From assembly GCA_015061885.1 (NCBI GenBank), contig SUVS01000008.1:1-64000 (forward strand): a stretch of DNA of 64,000 nt, written 5' to 3'. Shown here piece by piece: positions 7,812 to 17,247 of this stretch. The translations under genes and the position numbers were made by a program. Source of the DNA: Lentisphaerota bacterium (GTDB lineage: Bacteria > Verrucomicrobiota > Lentisphaeria > Victivallales > Victivallaceae). The first letter of the stretch is position 1, and every line of letters begins with the position of its first letter. The notes under the pieces were generated by a model that was not told where the DNA came from, searched no databases, and saw only the letters and a program-made list of their open reading frames with translations.

Positions 7812-10658
7812 ATGAAATATCTTTTTACATTGATTGCTGCATTGTGTATGTTTTGCACCCATGCAGCAGAAATTGATTCGACTTGGAATATTGTGATCTG
7901 CAATAATCCCGATGCCTCAATAAAATATATCGGCGGCGTTATGCAGCAGCAGTTGAGCAAAGCGTTCGGCAAAAATATCAATATGTTAAGCGAAGTTCAA
8001 TGGGATGGAAAAAGCCCGGCAGTTTTTCTTGGCTGGTCAGAGAAAGATAAAAATTTACAGAGTACGCCAGGCAAAAAATGGGATGCTGAAGAATGGTCGA
8101 TCCGTCAGGTAACTCACCGGCTTATTCAGATTGCCGGTTCTGATTTACGCGGCGTGTATAATGGCGCTCTGGAATTTCTGGAACGATTTGCCAATTACCG
8201 GGCATATGCAGTGGATATGGAATATATTGACCGCAAAAATACGATTTCTCTGCCTGAAAATATCAATTTAAGCGGAAAACCCTACTTCCCGTTCCGGAAT
8301 TCTTCAATAGGCATTTACACTTTCAATCCATTCTGGACTCATAACCGCAGCTTTGTCTATCCGCAAGATAAATTCGGTTGGTATGATTTTGCCGGCAAAC
8401 CTGGTGGGGTGCATACATTTCATTATTTCAGCAAAAACTTTAAAAATGATGAATACTATGCTCTCAACGCGAACGGTGTCCGCCTGAAAGCAATTAATTC
8501 CAGAGGTCCAGGACAGATTTGTATGTCCAATCCCGGAGCCCGGAAAGAAGTTTTGAAAACGCTTTTGGATTATATCCGTTCTGATCGGGAAAACATTGCC
8601 AAGACCCGCCCGGGAACCTATGCGCCCTGTATCTATGCTCTTTCGGTCAACGATAATCCTGTATATTGCCAATGCAATGGCTGTAAAGCATTGTATAAAA
8701 AATATAAAGCAATTTCAGGAGCTCAACTTGAATTTGTCAATGAAATAGCAGCGGAAGTCGCCAAAGTCTATCCGGATGTTTACATTTTAACAGAAGCCTA
8801 TATGTATTTGGCAGATGCTCCGAAAAATATCAAAGCGCGTGATAATGTAATCATACGGCTGACTCTGTTGGGAAATGAATTTTCGAAAATCGGTATCCGC
8901 GAAAATATGCTGCCCCTTACCCATCCCGCCAATAAAAAAGCATTCGCTCAAATCAAAGCATGGCAGAAAGTTGCCGATAAATTTGCCGTCTGGGATTATG
9001 GCAGAATATATGTTGAAGCAGTAGCTACTCCTTACACAACGATTCGTGCCCATGCGGCAGATTTGCGTTATTATGCTGATAATGGAGTCATTTATGCATA
9101 TCTGGAAGGTGAAATACACGAAAGCGGACGTATCGCAATCCAGAGTTTTGCAGATTTGGAACATTTTGCCCATATGAGGTTACTGATAGACCCCAAGCAG
9201 AATGTGGAAGCTCTGATCAAAGATTTTATGGTTAAATATTATGGCCCGGCAGCTGAATATATGGAAAAATTGCTTGCTTTACTGGAAAAACGCCTTGCCG
9301 AAAATCCCCAAGGTATCTCGCATTTCAGCTTCCAGCGGCGCGAATATCTTGACCGTGCGTTAGTTCTTGACGCTGACCGGCTGCTTACTTCAGCAGAAAA
9401 TGCAGTAAAAAATCATCCGGAATATCTTGTCCGTGTGCGTCAGGAACGCTTTCCCTTTGATTCACTAATGCTCAATAAACCTTCTCTTAAAATACTTAAA
9501 GATCAAGGTGGAATATTTGAGCGGGAAATGGTAGCAAAACGCTGGAAAGAAGCTGCTGATGCTATTGCAATTAAATACTACCAGGAACAATATTACCGGC
9601 CCAATCTCATCCGTGCGGCTATCCGGAAAAGCAATGAAACTTTTTACAAAAGTTATATCAATGTGATCGAAGTGCCGGATTTCCTGAAAAACACCCCCAT
9701 TACAGCAGATTTTACTGCCGGAACATTCAATACCCAGGGGATTAAGTTCCAGGTCATTGAGGATGCAGAGGCCGCCGGCGGTCAGACCGCATTCTATTTT
9801 GACAGTAAGTTTATGCAGCCGTTTGAACTTGGGCTGTATGAGAATCAGCAGAGAAAAGTCGTTGCGCGCAAAGTATTTCATCAGCCGCCTCAGGATGAAA
9901 AATATCACTGGTACAAATTCTCCAACATACAGCTCACAGCCAATATGCGTATGTGGGGACACGCATCCTGGGGATTGACGCCGATCTTCCTGCAAAATGT
10001 TTATGATGCCCGTAATCCGGAACAACGTTATGATATATATATTTCGTTCAAACTGCAAGGCCCCGTTTATGTGAAAGGTTCTACCAAAAACAACGGTACT
10101 TTTATGGACCGTATTATTGTGACACCGGCAGACAAAAACATCACTCCAAACTCCCCAGGAGCAAAAGCAGCAGCGGTGCCTGATTTTTTGCAGAATATTC
10201 CGATCTATGAAGATTTTATCTGGTCAAAGTTTGAAATACTGTCGCCACGATGCAAGATTACGGAAGATGCCGAAGCTGCTGACGGGAAAACGGCAGCATA
10301 TATTGGTGACGATCATAACAAGCCGTTTGAAATCGGTATTTATGATCGTGCAAAAAAAGCACTTGTCACCCGTTTGACCATCAGAAAACCGCCCCAAGAT
10401 GAAAAATATCACTGGTACAAAATCAGCGACATCAAACTGACCGAAAAAATTCGCATGTGGGGTCACTATTCGTGGGGCTTGACACCGGTACAGCTGGATA
10501 AGACTTATGATGCCGGCAATCCTGACAAACCAGCAGATATTTTTGTATCCTGCAAATTGCAGGGACCGGCTTATGTCAAAGGTTCAACCAAAGCCAACGG
10601 ATGCTTTATTGATCGCATTATTGTCAGTCAAGCCAATAAAAATGTGGTGGCAAAATAA
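7812..10658 (+). CDS. Large secreted DUF4838-type protein, probable glycan-active enzyme
   Basis: A 948-residue protein with a Sec signal peptide (about 1-19). Residues ~25-130 resemble the alpha-glucuronidase-like N-terminal domain, and ~140-470 the DUF4838 TIM-barrel-like region including the C286-x-C288-x-x-C291 motif (SVNDNPVYCQCNGC). The C-terminus carries two copies of a ~155-residue domain (about 621-778 and 789-945), with near-identical PPQDEKYHWYK and MWGH.SWGLTP blocks. It is probably exported and acts on complex glycans or their decorations. It is co-transcribed with a pseudopilin upstream and an epimerase downstream. Catalytic residues cannot be assigned from sequence alone. The start lacks a strong ribosome-binding site. 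Confidence 0.85.
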   Translation: MKYLFTLIAALCMFCTHAAEIDSTWNIVICNNPDASIKYIGGVMQQQLSKAFGKNINMLSEVQWDGKSPAVFLGWSEKDKNLQSTPGKKWDAEEWSIRQVTHRLIQIAGSDLRGVYNGALEFLERFANYRAYAVDMEYIDRKNTISLPENINLSGKPYFPFRNSSIGIYTFNPFWTHNRSFVYPQDKFGWYDFAGKPGGVHTFHYFSKNFKNDEYYALNANGVRLKAINSRGPGQICMSNPGARKEVLKTLLDYIRSDRENIAKTRPGTYAPCIYALSVNDNPVYCQCNGCKALYKKYKAISGAQLEFVNEIAAEVAKVYPDVYILTEAYMYLADAPKNIKARDNVIIRLTLLGNEFSKIGIRENMLPLTHPANKKAFAQIKAWQKVADKFAVWDYGRIYVEAVATPYTTIRAHAADLRYYADNGVIYAYLEGEIHESGRIAIQSFADLEHFAHMRLLIDPKQNVEALIKDFMVKYYGPAAEYMEKLLALLEKRLAENPQGISHFSFQRREYLDRALVLDADRLLTSAENAVKNHPEYLVRVRQERFPFDSLMLNKPSLKILKDQGGIFEREMVAKRWKEAADAIAIKYYQEQYYRPNLIRAAIRKSNETFYKSYINVIEVPDFLKNTPITADFTAGTFNTQGIKFQVIEDAEAAGGQTAFYFDSKFMQPFELGLYENQQRKVVARKVFHQPPQDEKYHWYKFSNIQLTANMRMWGHASWGLTPIFLQNVYDARNPEQRYDIYISFKLQGPVYVKGSTKNNGTFMDRIIVTPADKNITPNSPGAKAAAVPDFLQNIPIYEDFIWSKFEILSPRCKITEDAEAADGKTAAYIGDDHNKPFEIGIYDRAKKALVTRLTIRKPPQDEKYHWYKISDIKLTEKIRMWGHYSWGLTPVQLDKTYDAGNPDKPADIFVSCKLQGPAYVKGSTKANGCFIDRIIVSQANKNVVAK
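9672..10640 (+). repeat. Tandem duplication encoding two C-terminal domains
   Basis: Within the DUF4838 gene, 9672-10140 and 10176-10640 encode two homologous domains. They share VPDFL at the start, QPPQDEKYHWYK / KPPQDEKYHWYK in the middle, and VKGSTK.NG near the end. DNA identity remains visible over about 30 bp at the middle block (near 9886 and 10390). Their form suggests beta-sandwich glycan-binding domains; this is inferred. Confidence 0.8.
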
Positions 10659-10673
10659 TTGTAAGAGGAAAAA

Positions 10674-11435
10674 ATGAAAGATTTCAAAATTGGTATTCAG
10701 CTTTACAGCATTCGTGAAGCTCTTCAACAAGATTTTAAAGGCGTATGCAAAGAATTGGTTAAACTGGGCTGTGACGCCGTGGAACCTGCATTTTATTTCG
10801 GAGATATGGCACCAGATGAATTGGCGGCGTTTTTCAAAGAAACAGGTTTGAAAGTTTGTGGTATTCATGGCAGACCACTGGATTTGATTGATCCGGAAAA
10901 TGAGATTTACAAATATGCAGCTGTTCTTGAGTCTCCGTTTGTAACGACGAGCTGCGGCGGCGACCGTACCAAAGCAAATTATGCAGATTACGAAGATCGA
11001 ACCTCCGGCATCTGCAATGAAGCGGGTAACAGTGCTGCCCGCAATGGTTTGCGTTTTACTTATCACAATCACGAATTGGAACTCAAGCAATATACTGATG
11101 GATCTTGCGGATTGGATAATGTCATACAAAAGACCAATCCCGGGAAGGTCGGTTTTGAATTGGATGTTTATTGGGTCAAAAAAGGCGGTCAAGATCCTGT
11201 GCAGTATATAAAAAAACAGGGTTCCCGCATTTGGCAGATTCATATGAAAGATATGGCTAAAGATGGTTCCATTACCGAGTTGGGCAATGGTAATATTGAT
11301 TTGGCAGGATGTATTGCCGCTGCAGCAGATACTCCGGCAGAATGGCTGATTTATGAGCAGGATTATTCAAAAATCGATCCTTTTGAAAGTGCAGTTATAA
11401 GCTTGACTCATTTGCGTAAACTGCTCAACAAATAA
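10674..11435 (+). CDS. Sugar phosphate isomerase/epimerase (xylose isomerase-like TIM barrel)
   Basis: A 253-residue AP-endonuclease-2 fold protein. It starts with IGIQLYSIREAL, the usual first strand, and carries metal-binding blocks (CGIHGRP, YHNHELEL with the conserved Glu, GFELDVYWVKKGG, HMKD). Family members isomerise or epimerise sugars, keto-inositols and hydroxypyruvate; this context fits an intermediate from the DUF4838 enzyme or the aminotransferase. It follows the DUF4838 gene by 15 bp with AGAGGA before ATG, so it is in the same operon. The specific substrate is unknown. Confidence 0.9.
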   Translation: MKDFKIGIQLYSIREALQQDFKGVCKELVKLGCDAVEPAFYFGDMAPDELAAFFKETGLKVCGIHGRPLDLIDPENEIYKYAAVLESPFVTTSCGGDRTKANYADYEDRTSGICNEAGNSAARNGLRFTYHNHELELKQYTDGSCGLDNVIQKTNPGKVGFELDVYWVKKGGQDPVQYIKKQGSRIWQIHMKDMAKDGSITELGNGNIDLAGCIAAAADTPAEWLIYEQDYSKIDPFESAVISLTHLRKLLNK

Positions 11436-11485
11436 TCAGATTTATATTTTTCAGTAATGAATTGTTTGAAGAAAGAGAAATAAAA

Positions 11486-12844
11486 ATGAAAATAGGGTTT
11501 GCAATTTCCGACATAACTCCGGAGTTGGGTATTTATCTGACCGGCTATGGTATGCCCAAACGCCTGGCAAATGCAGTACATTCACCGCTTTCTGCGATTG
11601 CCATGGTGATAAAAGATGGTGATACCGAAGCAGCCATAATTGCTTTGGATTGGTGTGTTATTGGTGCAGATATAACCAAAAAATTCTGTCAGGCGGTTAG
11701 TCAGGCCTCCGGCATTATGGAGCAGAATATTCTTTTCAGCTGCACACATACTCATTCTGCACCGCACACTACTGATCAGCGTACAATTGGCAGAACAACA
11801 GTTGATCCGGAAAACAAAGGTATGGAGTATGCTGAAAAATCTATTCCGGCTATTGTAGAGGCTGTTTGTCAAGCACAACGCTCTATGCAGGAAACAAAGG
11901 TATGTATTGCTGGAGGAAAGACCGAAGCCGGGGTTTCCCGCCGCGGACTGAACAAAAATGGTCTTATTGAAGGCTTTCACGCAGATCCATTTGCTATGTA
12001 TGACAGCAATATGACTGCGGTAAAATTTAAAGATGTTCAAAACAATCAGGATATCGGTGTGTTGATCCATTGCAGTGCACATAATACTGCCATGGGAGCA
12101 ACTCCAGATATTTCAAGTGATTGGTGCGGAGTGATGCGTAAGCGCATCGGGGAATATTATCAGGTACCGGTCATCTTTATCAATGGAGCAATAGGTGATG
12201 TCGGTCCCCGTACCAATAAGTGGCTTGAAAGTACAACTATGTTCGGATACAGTGCCGGCCAGGGCGACGGCATTAAATCCGTGGAAGAGGTCGGTTACCG
12301 TGCCGCATCAGATGCATTGAGTTTGTTGATGAATATGCGTGATTTCCGCAGCGATTTACCTTTGAAAGTCCATACCTCAAAACTCACTCTGCCCCAGGAA
12401 ATACCAATGAGCGCAGAAGAGGCAAAAGCAATTATAGAATTTCATGAAGCTCAGTCTGCTCCCGATAAGCTTTTCCCGCGTGAATACTATGTAGCCAAAC
12501 AAGCTTTTGAAAGTTGGCAGCAGCCATTGCAGGAAACAATCGAAATACCCCAAACTATTGTTCAAATCGGGGCGTTGGCATTGATTCCATTTCCGTATGA
12601 AATGTTTTCTGTATTTTCATTAAGGCTGCGTAAATATGGTCCGTTTAAATATAATCTGCTTTGCAGCAATGTAAACGGCTGTTATGGCTATGTGCCCGAC
12701 AAGGGAGCAATTGCAATCGGTGGATATGAAGTTGACTGCCGGCAGCTTATGGGAAAATACGTACTGAAACCGGAAGCCGGTGATTTGGCAGTATCTCAAA
12801 CCTTAAAAGCATTAGAAGAAATGACCACACACAACAGCGAATAA
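11486..12844 (+). CDS. Neutral/alkaline ceramidase-like hydrolase
   Basis: A 452-residue protein matching the N-terminal catalytic region of the neutral ceramidase family: IGFAISDITPELGIYLTGYG at the start, then SCTHTHSAPHT with zinc-type histidines, HCSAHNTAMG, and INGAIGDVGPR. True neutral ceramidases are longer and secreted. This protein is shorter and has no signal peptide, as in the many uncharacterised bacterial homologues found with sugar genes. ATG 11486 is chosen over an upstream TTG because AGAAAGAGAAA lies just before it. It is the last gene of the 5718-12844 operon. It may cleave an amide, for example on an N-acyl amino-sugar, which is speculation. Confidence 0.82.
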   Translation: MKIGFAISDITPELGIYLTGYGMPKRLANAVHSPLSAIAMVIKDGDTEAAIIALDWCVIGADITKKFCQAVSQASGIMEQNILFSCTHTHSAPHTTDQRTIGRTTVDPENKGMEYAEKSIPAIVEAVCQAQRSMQETKVCIAGGKTEAGVSRRGLNKNGLIEGFHADPFAMYDSNMTAVKFKDVQNNQDIGVLIHCSAHNTAMGATPDISSDWCGVMRKRIGEYYQVPVIFINGAIGDVGPRTNKWLESTTMFGYSAGQGDGIKSVEEVGYRAASDALSLLMNMRDFRSDLPLKVHTSKLTLPQEIPMSAEEAKAIIEFHEAQSAPDKLFPREYYVAKQAFESWQQPLQETIEIPQTIVQIGALALIPFPYEMFSVFSLRLRKYGPFKYNLLCSNVNGCYGYVPDKGAIAIGGYEVDCRQLMGKYVLKPEAGDLAVSQTLKALEEMTTHNSE

Positions 12845-12887
12845 GTTTTGATTTGAGCTTATTATGCTCCACTATTTTTGTATCCAC

Positions 12888-12912
12888 GCCAGTCCAAGTG
12901 ACTGGCTTTTTT
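12888..12912 (+). terminator. Terminator of the first saccharide operon
   Basis: A perfect 7-bp stem GCCAGTC/GACTGGC with a 5-nt loop followed by six T, 43 bp after the last gene of the operon. Confidence 0.85.
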
Positions 12913-12992
12913 GTTTTCTTTTTCACAAAATATCCTCAAAAACCGCTCTTACAACAGCAATGGAAACTTGAAAAATATTTCTCTTGTTTGAT

Positions 12993-13021
12993 TTGACTTC
13001 CCCTGTTCGGTTGTATATATT
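12993..13021 (+). promoter_or_regulatory. Sigma-70-type promoter of the AraC remnant
   Basis: TTGACT (12993-12998), 17-bp spacer, TATATT (13016-13021), followed by GGAGATG eight bases before ATG 13041. The promoter and ribosome-binding site look intact although the gene they serve is broken. Confidence 0.7.
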
Positions 13022-13040
13022 AAACTTATGGAGATGTTCA

Positions 13041-13384
13041 ATGATTGACGAAATAACTTATTTGGAAAATATCCGTAACAGTTTGCTGCATTTGCAAAAT
13101 CTTCCGCTGGTGCTGTGCGTGAATAATGACAAACTTTGTCGCAAAGCACATCTTGGAACACTGCCAAAATGCATTTGCACGAACTGTTTGAAATGCGGAT
13201 ACTCTTCGGGTTATCCGGCGGACAGGTTGATTATTGTAAAATTGAGCATATCCATTTGACTCCGCCGCAGATTTTGCATAAGGGCTTGAACGATTGCGAC
13301 CTCTCAAGACATTTGACTTTAAGATTGAGTGCCAACGAAATTTATTATATCCGCGGCAATAATAATGTTATTTCCATAAGCTAA
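13041..13384 (+). pseudogene. AraC-family regulator remnant (sensor half only, frameshifted)
   Basis: The frame from ATG 13041 (MIDEITYLENIRNSLLHLQN...) gives a plausible AraC-type N-terminus, but around 13120-13160 the homology passes to a second frame that reads KMHLHELFEMRILFGLSGG. This is the cupin H-x-H / FE strand of an AraC sensor. It continues to RLSANEIYYIRGNN and stops near 13384. One small indel explains the shift. The whole DNA-binding half is missing. It resembles the sensor of the regulator at 4741-5580, so it may be a decayed paralogue that once controlled genes lost from this position. Confidence 0.6.
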
Positions 13385-13801
<417 letters not shown>

Positions 13802-13820
13802 CCATTTTTTTTGCCTTTTT

Positions 13821-13860
13821 CCGGTGTTTTGAGCTCAAACTCACAACACCGGCTTTTTTT
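13821..13860 (+). terminator. Terminator after tRNA-Arg
   Basis: The stem CCGGTGTT/AACACCGG (13821-13828 with 13845-13852) encloses a palindromic TTTGAGCTCAAA core and is followed by CTTTTTTT. Confidence 0.85.
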
Positions 13861-13861
13861 G

Positions 13862-14136
13862 TCCATTCTTTCGGATTCCATCAAATTCCTGCCTTCCCGA
13901 ACAGAAAATGCCACATTTCTGCCACACAAACTCATTCATCTGCCACATCAAAAAAATTGAAAAATTTTTAGCCGCACATTCCTGTTAATACGGTCAGCAA
14001 GAATCTGAATATTTCGATTCTTACTTATTGTATCTTATTTATCCACGGTATTTTGTCTTGACTTTACAGTGGCTGGCGAACCTTAGAGTTAAGGTTATAT
14101 TATCCATAGTCCTCCTAACCCAGAAAGGAAAAATCT
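13862..14136. other. Intergenic region with an operator-like palindrome
   Basis: AT-rich, no gene. It contains a perfect inverted repeat AACCTTA-GAGT-TAAGGTT at 14079-14096, in the leader of the primase remnant and 36 bp before its AGAAAGGA ribosome-binding site. TTGACTTTAC precedes it at 14059. The sequence TGGCGAACCTT here (14074-14084) also occurs at 16-26 in the mobile island, hinting at a shared element. Confidence 0.5.
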
Positions 14137-14445
14137 ATGGATGATTATAACATCGAAAACAAGTACGGATCACTGATTATCAGCAGCGGTCAGAAGCCAA
14201 CACTCGGATTACAAGCCTTTGCAGAATATTTTAGTTCGTTTTCCGGCTGTGTGTTTATGCCTACAGAGAGGCGATTTTACATCTACAATCAAAATAACGG
14301 ATTGTGGGAAGCGCAGAGCCTAGAGGCTATGATCAGTAAAATCAGTGAAGAAATACTAGATCTTGCCAGCACAAATTCTTTTCATAAAAACAAATCAAAC
14401 AAACCATCACCGTCAATACCTAAACAAATGGAATTTTGCTTCTGA
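14137..14445 (+). CDS. Truncated phage/plasmid primase-helicase N-terminal fragment
   Basis: A 102-residue protein starting at ATG after AGAAAGGA. The segment RRFYIYNQNNGLWE followed by a helical MISKISEEIL block resembles the domain in front of D5/SF3-type helicases of phages and plasmids. The rest of such a protein (about 500-700 residues) is absent; a low-complexity tail KNKSNKPSPSIPK leads to TGA. It is likely a remnant of an integrated element next to tRNA-Arg, though a short functional protein is possible since promoter-like, operator-like and RBS signals are intact. It has no in-frame TAG. Confidence 0.45.
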   Translation: MDDYNIENKYGSLIISSGQKPTLGLQAFAEYFSSFSGCVFMPTERRFYIYNQNNGLWEAQSLEAMISKISEEILDLASTNSFHKNKSNKPSPSIPKQMEFCF

Positions 14446-14657
14446 TTTATTTGAACTAAAAACCTGATATTTGACAACAGGGGGGAGTAATTTTAAGAAA
14501 ATCTCACGCTCAAACATTGTCAAAAAACACCTCTTTTACAAAATTATGGGATTTCTGTGAAACTTTTTTGATATAAAATTGCATTTGCGTTTATAAAACA
14601 ATATATTATCCTGCAAGCAGTTCGTTTTTTTCAGTAAAAATATAAGGTACAAACTGT

Positions 14658-15461
14658 ATGAAATTCGGAAAACTTTTTTTAACTATTTGTAAGCATCTCC
14701 CCGCACCGCATTGGCAGATGCAACTTCAGCAGTACAACAAAATCAGCAATAAAGTTCCTGAACTTGCCGGTGAGGTATGGAATTTCATGAACGATAACCG
14801 CAAGTTTATGAAAAAATATTCCGGGAACTACAAAATTGTGTCGCTGGGGGCGGATTGTATGCCCAGAACTTATCCTACTGTTTACATGCTCAAACCCTGT
14901 CGTGCCGCCGGCGAAAAAAGTATGCCGTTTGATTTGGCCCGTACTCCGCCGCAGGGATTGGTTCGCTTTCTGGAAAATGATTTTGCCGACTACATCAACG
15001 ATAAGTGGCAGTATGATCATGAAAACGGCCGCTGGCTTAACGATCCGGCTACCGGTGTCTGGTATTCGCACGACCGGGATTGCGGTCCTGACCAGCTTGC
15101 CGAATTACACAAGCGGGTTCAGCGGCGGATCAATAATTTTCATGAAATGCTGAAATTCCCCGGTCTGGTATTTTTCCTTTTGCATAAACGCCTGGAAGGC
15201 GACATCAAAGATATTGACCGGGCTTGTGCGGCTTTGCGTAAAATGCGTAAAGATTTACCAACCAAGATAGTTGTGATAGCCAACGACCAATCAGAAGAAC
15301 CATCTGAACTGGAAAATGCCGAATATTTTCTGCTCAAACACCCGCTCAACGCCCATGACTGGTTTGAGCCGGAAGTGCGGTTCACTGTCGAAGGGATACA
15401 CTACGAAATGCAAGTCGTTAAATTGATCCGGCAGCTTCTGCAAAAGGAACTTGGCGTTTAA
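14658..15461 (+). CDS. DUF1796 family protein (putative papain-like cysteine peptidase fold)
   Basis: A 267-residue cytoplasmic-looking protein. The core IVSLGADCMPRTYPT (about 60-75) and KSMPFDLART match the DUF1796 signature (SLG..C followed by FDW-like), a family annotated as putative papain-like cysteine peptidase. The Cys in GADC would be the nucleophile. It is followed by a KIVVIAND strand and LKHPLN histidine. Neighbours are a phage remnant and a convergent sugar kinase, so context says little. Homologues often sit in surface-polysaccharide clusters. Function is not established. Confidence 0.78.
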   Translation: MKFGKLFLTICKHLPAPHWQMQLQQYNKISNKVPELAGEVWNFMNDNRKFMKKYSGNYKIVSLGADCMPRTYPTVYMLKPCRAAGEKSMPFDLARTPPQGLVRFLENDFADYINDKWQYDHENGRWLNDPATGVWYSHDRDCGPDQLAELHKRVQRRINNFHEMLKFPGLVFFLLHKRLEGDIKDIDRACAALRKMRKDLPTKIVVIANDQSEEPSELENAEYFLLKHPLNAHDWFEPEVRFTVEGIHYEMQVVKLIRQLLQKELGV

Positions 15462-15528
15462 CCGCCAACAAAAAAACGGCGGCATTTTATCAGACAGAGA
15501 ATACAGTCAAACGGAAATGAAAAAGTTT

Positions 15529-15562
15529 GGAAAATATCCCGCATAATAACGGGATATTTTCC
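15529..15562. terminator. Bidirectional terminator between convergent genes
   Basis: A perfect 13-bp stem (15529-15541 with 15550-15562, loop of 8) flanked by A-rich and T-rich tails. It lies between the DUF1796 gene and the convergent sugar kinase. Confidence 0.8.
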
Positions 15563-15595
15563 ATAATTAAAACAGAGTTCTTAAGACCGCAAAAA

Positions 15596-16696
15596 TCAGC
15601 GATCAACTCGGGCGTTGCCGCCGGACATGAGTTTTTCAACTTCTGCTTTAGACGCCATGGAAGTATCTCCCGGTGTGGTCATTGCCAACGCCCCGTGAGC
15701 TGCTCCGCAGTTGACAGCTTTTTCCAAATCGCCGTAGGTCATAAGTCCATAGATCAGACCGGAAGCAAAACTGTCGCCACCGCCGACGCGGTCGAGGATC
15801 TCCAAACCGTCGCGTTGAATGGCACGGGCAAACTTGCCGTCACTCCAGGCAACAGCTCCCCAGTCATTGACCGTAGCGGTTTTTACGGTACGCAAAGTAG
15901 TGGCAACCACCTTGAAATTCGGATAGCACTCAACCACCTGATTGATCATATTTTTGAAAGCCTCCACAGGCAGCGTTTTCAATTCAGAATCAGTACCTTT
16001 GACCTCAAACCCCAACGAAGCGGTAAAATCTTCTTCGTTGCCGATCATCACATCCACCAGCGGTGCGATCTGCCGGTTGACCTCCTGTGCCCGAGCCTTG
16101 CCTCCGATGCTCTGCCAGAGCGAAGGACGGTAATTCAAGTCATAACTGGTCACGGTTCCGTATTTTTTTGCGGCAGTCAATGCTTCGATCACAACTTCCG
16201 GAGTAGTATCAGACAAAGCCGCAAAAATACCGCCGGTATGAAAATGCCGGACACCGAGAGTTCCGAAAATATAATCCCAGTCGATCATTCCAGCTTTAAG
16301 CTGCGACACCGCCGTATTTCCACGGTCTGAACAGCCTTTGGCTCCACGGATACCGAATCCACGCTCGGTAAAATTCAACCCGTTACGCAAAGTTCTGCCG
16401 GTACCGTCATAGGGCATCCACCGGATCAGGGATGTATCAACGCCGCCCTGCATGATGAGGTCTTCCAGCAATCTGCCCACGGGGTTATCGGCAAAAGCCG
16501 TAACCACAGCGGCACGCAGACCGAAACAGCGGCGTAAGCCTCTGGCAACATTGTACTCACCGCCGCCCTCCCAGGCCTGAAAAGTTCTGGCAGTATGGAT
16601 ACGGCCCTCGCCGGGATCAAGACGGAGCATGATTTCGCCAAGCGAAAGAATATCATAACGGCAATCGGCAGGATTTTTGTAAACAGGCAGCGGCAT
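15596..16696 (-). CDS. PfkB-family carbohydrate kinase, KDG kinase-like
   Basis: A 366-residue ribokinase-fold protein, slightly longer than usual. The N-terminal LSLGEIMLRLDPGEGRI and GGGEYNVARGLRR blocks are typical of 2-keto-3-deoxygluconate kinases. The C-terminal DRVGGGDSFASGLIYG is PfkB signature 2 with the catalytic Asp. It phosphorylates a sugar acid with ATP; KDG to KDPG in the Entner-Doudoroff/uronate route is the best guess, and fits an organism degrading uronic-acid-containing glycans. AAGGAG precedes the ATG by eight bases. It appears monocistronic, with terminator at 15529-15562. Confidence 0.88.
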   Translation of the reverse strand: MPLPVYKNPADCRYDILSLGEIMLRLDPGEGRIHTARTFQAWEGGGEYNVARGLRRCFGLRAAVVTAFADNPVGRLLEDLIMQGGVDTSLIRWMPYDGTGRTLRNGLNFTERGFGIRGAKGCSDRGNTAVSQLKAGMIDWDYIFGTLGVRHFHTGGIFAALSDTTPEVVIEALTAAKKYGTVTSYDLNYRPSLWQSIGGKARAQEVNRQIAPLVDVMIGNEEDFTASLGFEVKGTDSELKTLPVEAFKNMINQVVECYPNFKVVATTLRTVKTATVNDWGAVAWSDGKFARAIQRDGLEILDRVGGGDSFASGLIYGLMTYGDLEKAVNCGAAHGALAMTTPGDTSMASKAEVEKLMSGGNARVDR

Positions 16697-16997
16697 TTTG
16701 TACTCCTTGTAAAATAAAGTTGAAAGTTTTTAATCAGGTAAACAACGGGTTCATCTTTTTTCAGGCATGAACCTGCAGTAAAAGGCGAACTGTCTTACTG
16801 GTATATAATATACCACCAACCATATTTTTTGCCACCGGAGAAAAGAGCTTTTCCAGAAAAAAACAGTTTTAAACAGACTATAGAAAACAATCATCCGTTC
16901 CGCAACAGTTCTGGTAAATAAACGGGGTGATTACCCAAACACTTAAAAGCAGAAAACATTACATACAATGTTACATACTAAATACACACTTTTGGCA
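16697..16997. other. Intergenic region upstream of the kinase
   Basis: About 300 bp with no gene. It must contain the promoter of the minus-strand kinase. A GTATATAATATACC stretch at 16800-16813 is a good -10-like sequence for either strand. Direct GTTACATAC-like repeats occur near 16960-16980. No further structure is seen. Confidence 0.4.
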
Positions 16998-17036
16998 TAA
17001 AAAAATCCTGCCGGAAAACATCTTTTCAGCAGGAAT
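16998..17036 (-). terminator. Terminator of tRNA-Leu
   Basis: A hairpin with outer CCTGC/GCAGG and inner GAAAA/TTTTC stems followed on the minus strand by seven T, about 15 bp after the 3' end of tRNA-Leu. Confidence 0.75.
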
Positions 17037-17050
17037 TATAAACCAAATGG

Positions 17051-17133
17051 TACCGAAGGTGGGAGTCGAACCCACATGCCCAGAGGGCGCCAGATTTTGA
17101 GTCTAGTGCGTCTGCCAGTTCCGCCACTTCGGC
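17051..17133 (-). tRNA. tRNA-Leu (CAA)
   Basis: An 83-nt class II tRNA. On the minus strand: acceptor GCCGAAG with CTTCGGT, discriminator A, D arm with GGCGGAACTGGCAGACGC, anticodon loop CTCAAAA (anticodon CAA, codon UUG), a long variable arm (GCCC...GGGC) and T arm GTGGG/CCCAC with TTCGACT. CCA is not encoded. It is followed by its own terminator. Confidence 0.95.
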
Positions 17134-17247
17134 TTGTGTATTAACTAATATATCACAAGTATAAATTTTGTCAAATCTTTTTTGTATATTTTTTGCAAAG
17201 TTTCGCTTTTATGTTATATTCTATACGGCATACAAGGAGATTTATTT

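Noticed and set aside
15527-16330. 267-codon plus-strand frame opposite the sugar kinase
   Set aside because: It begins inside the terminator hairpin and is antisense to a PfkB kinase with full signatures.
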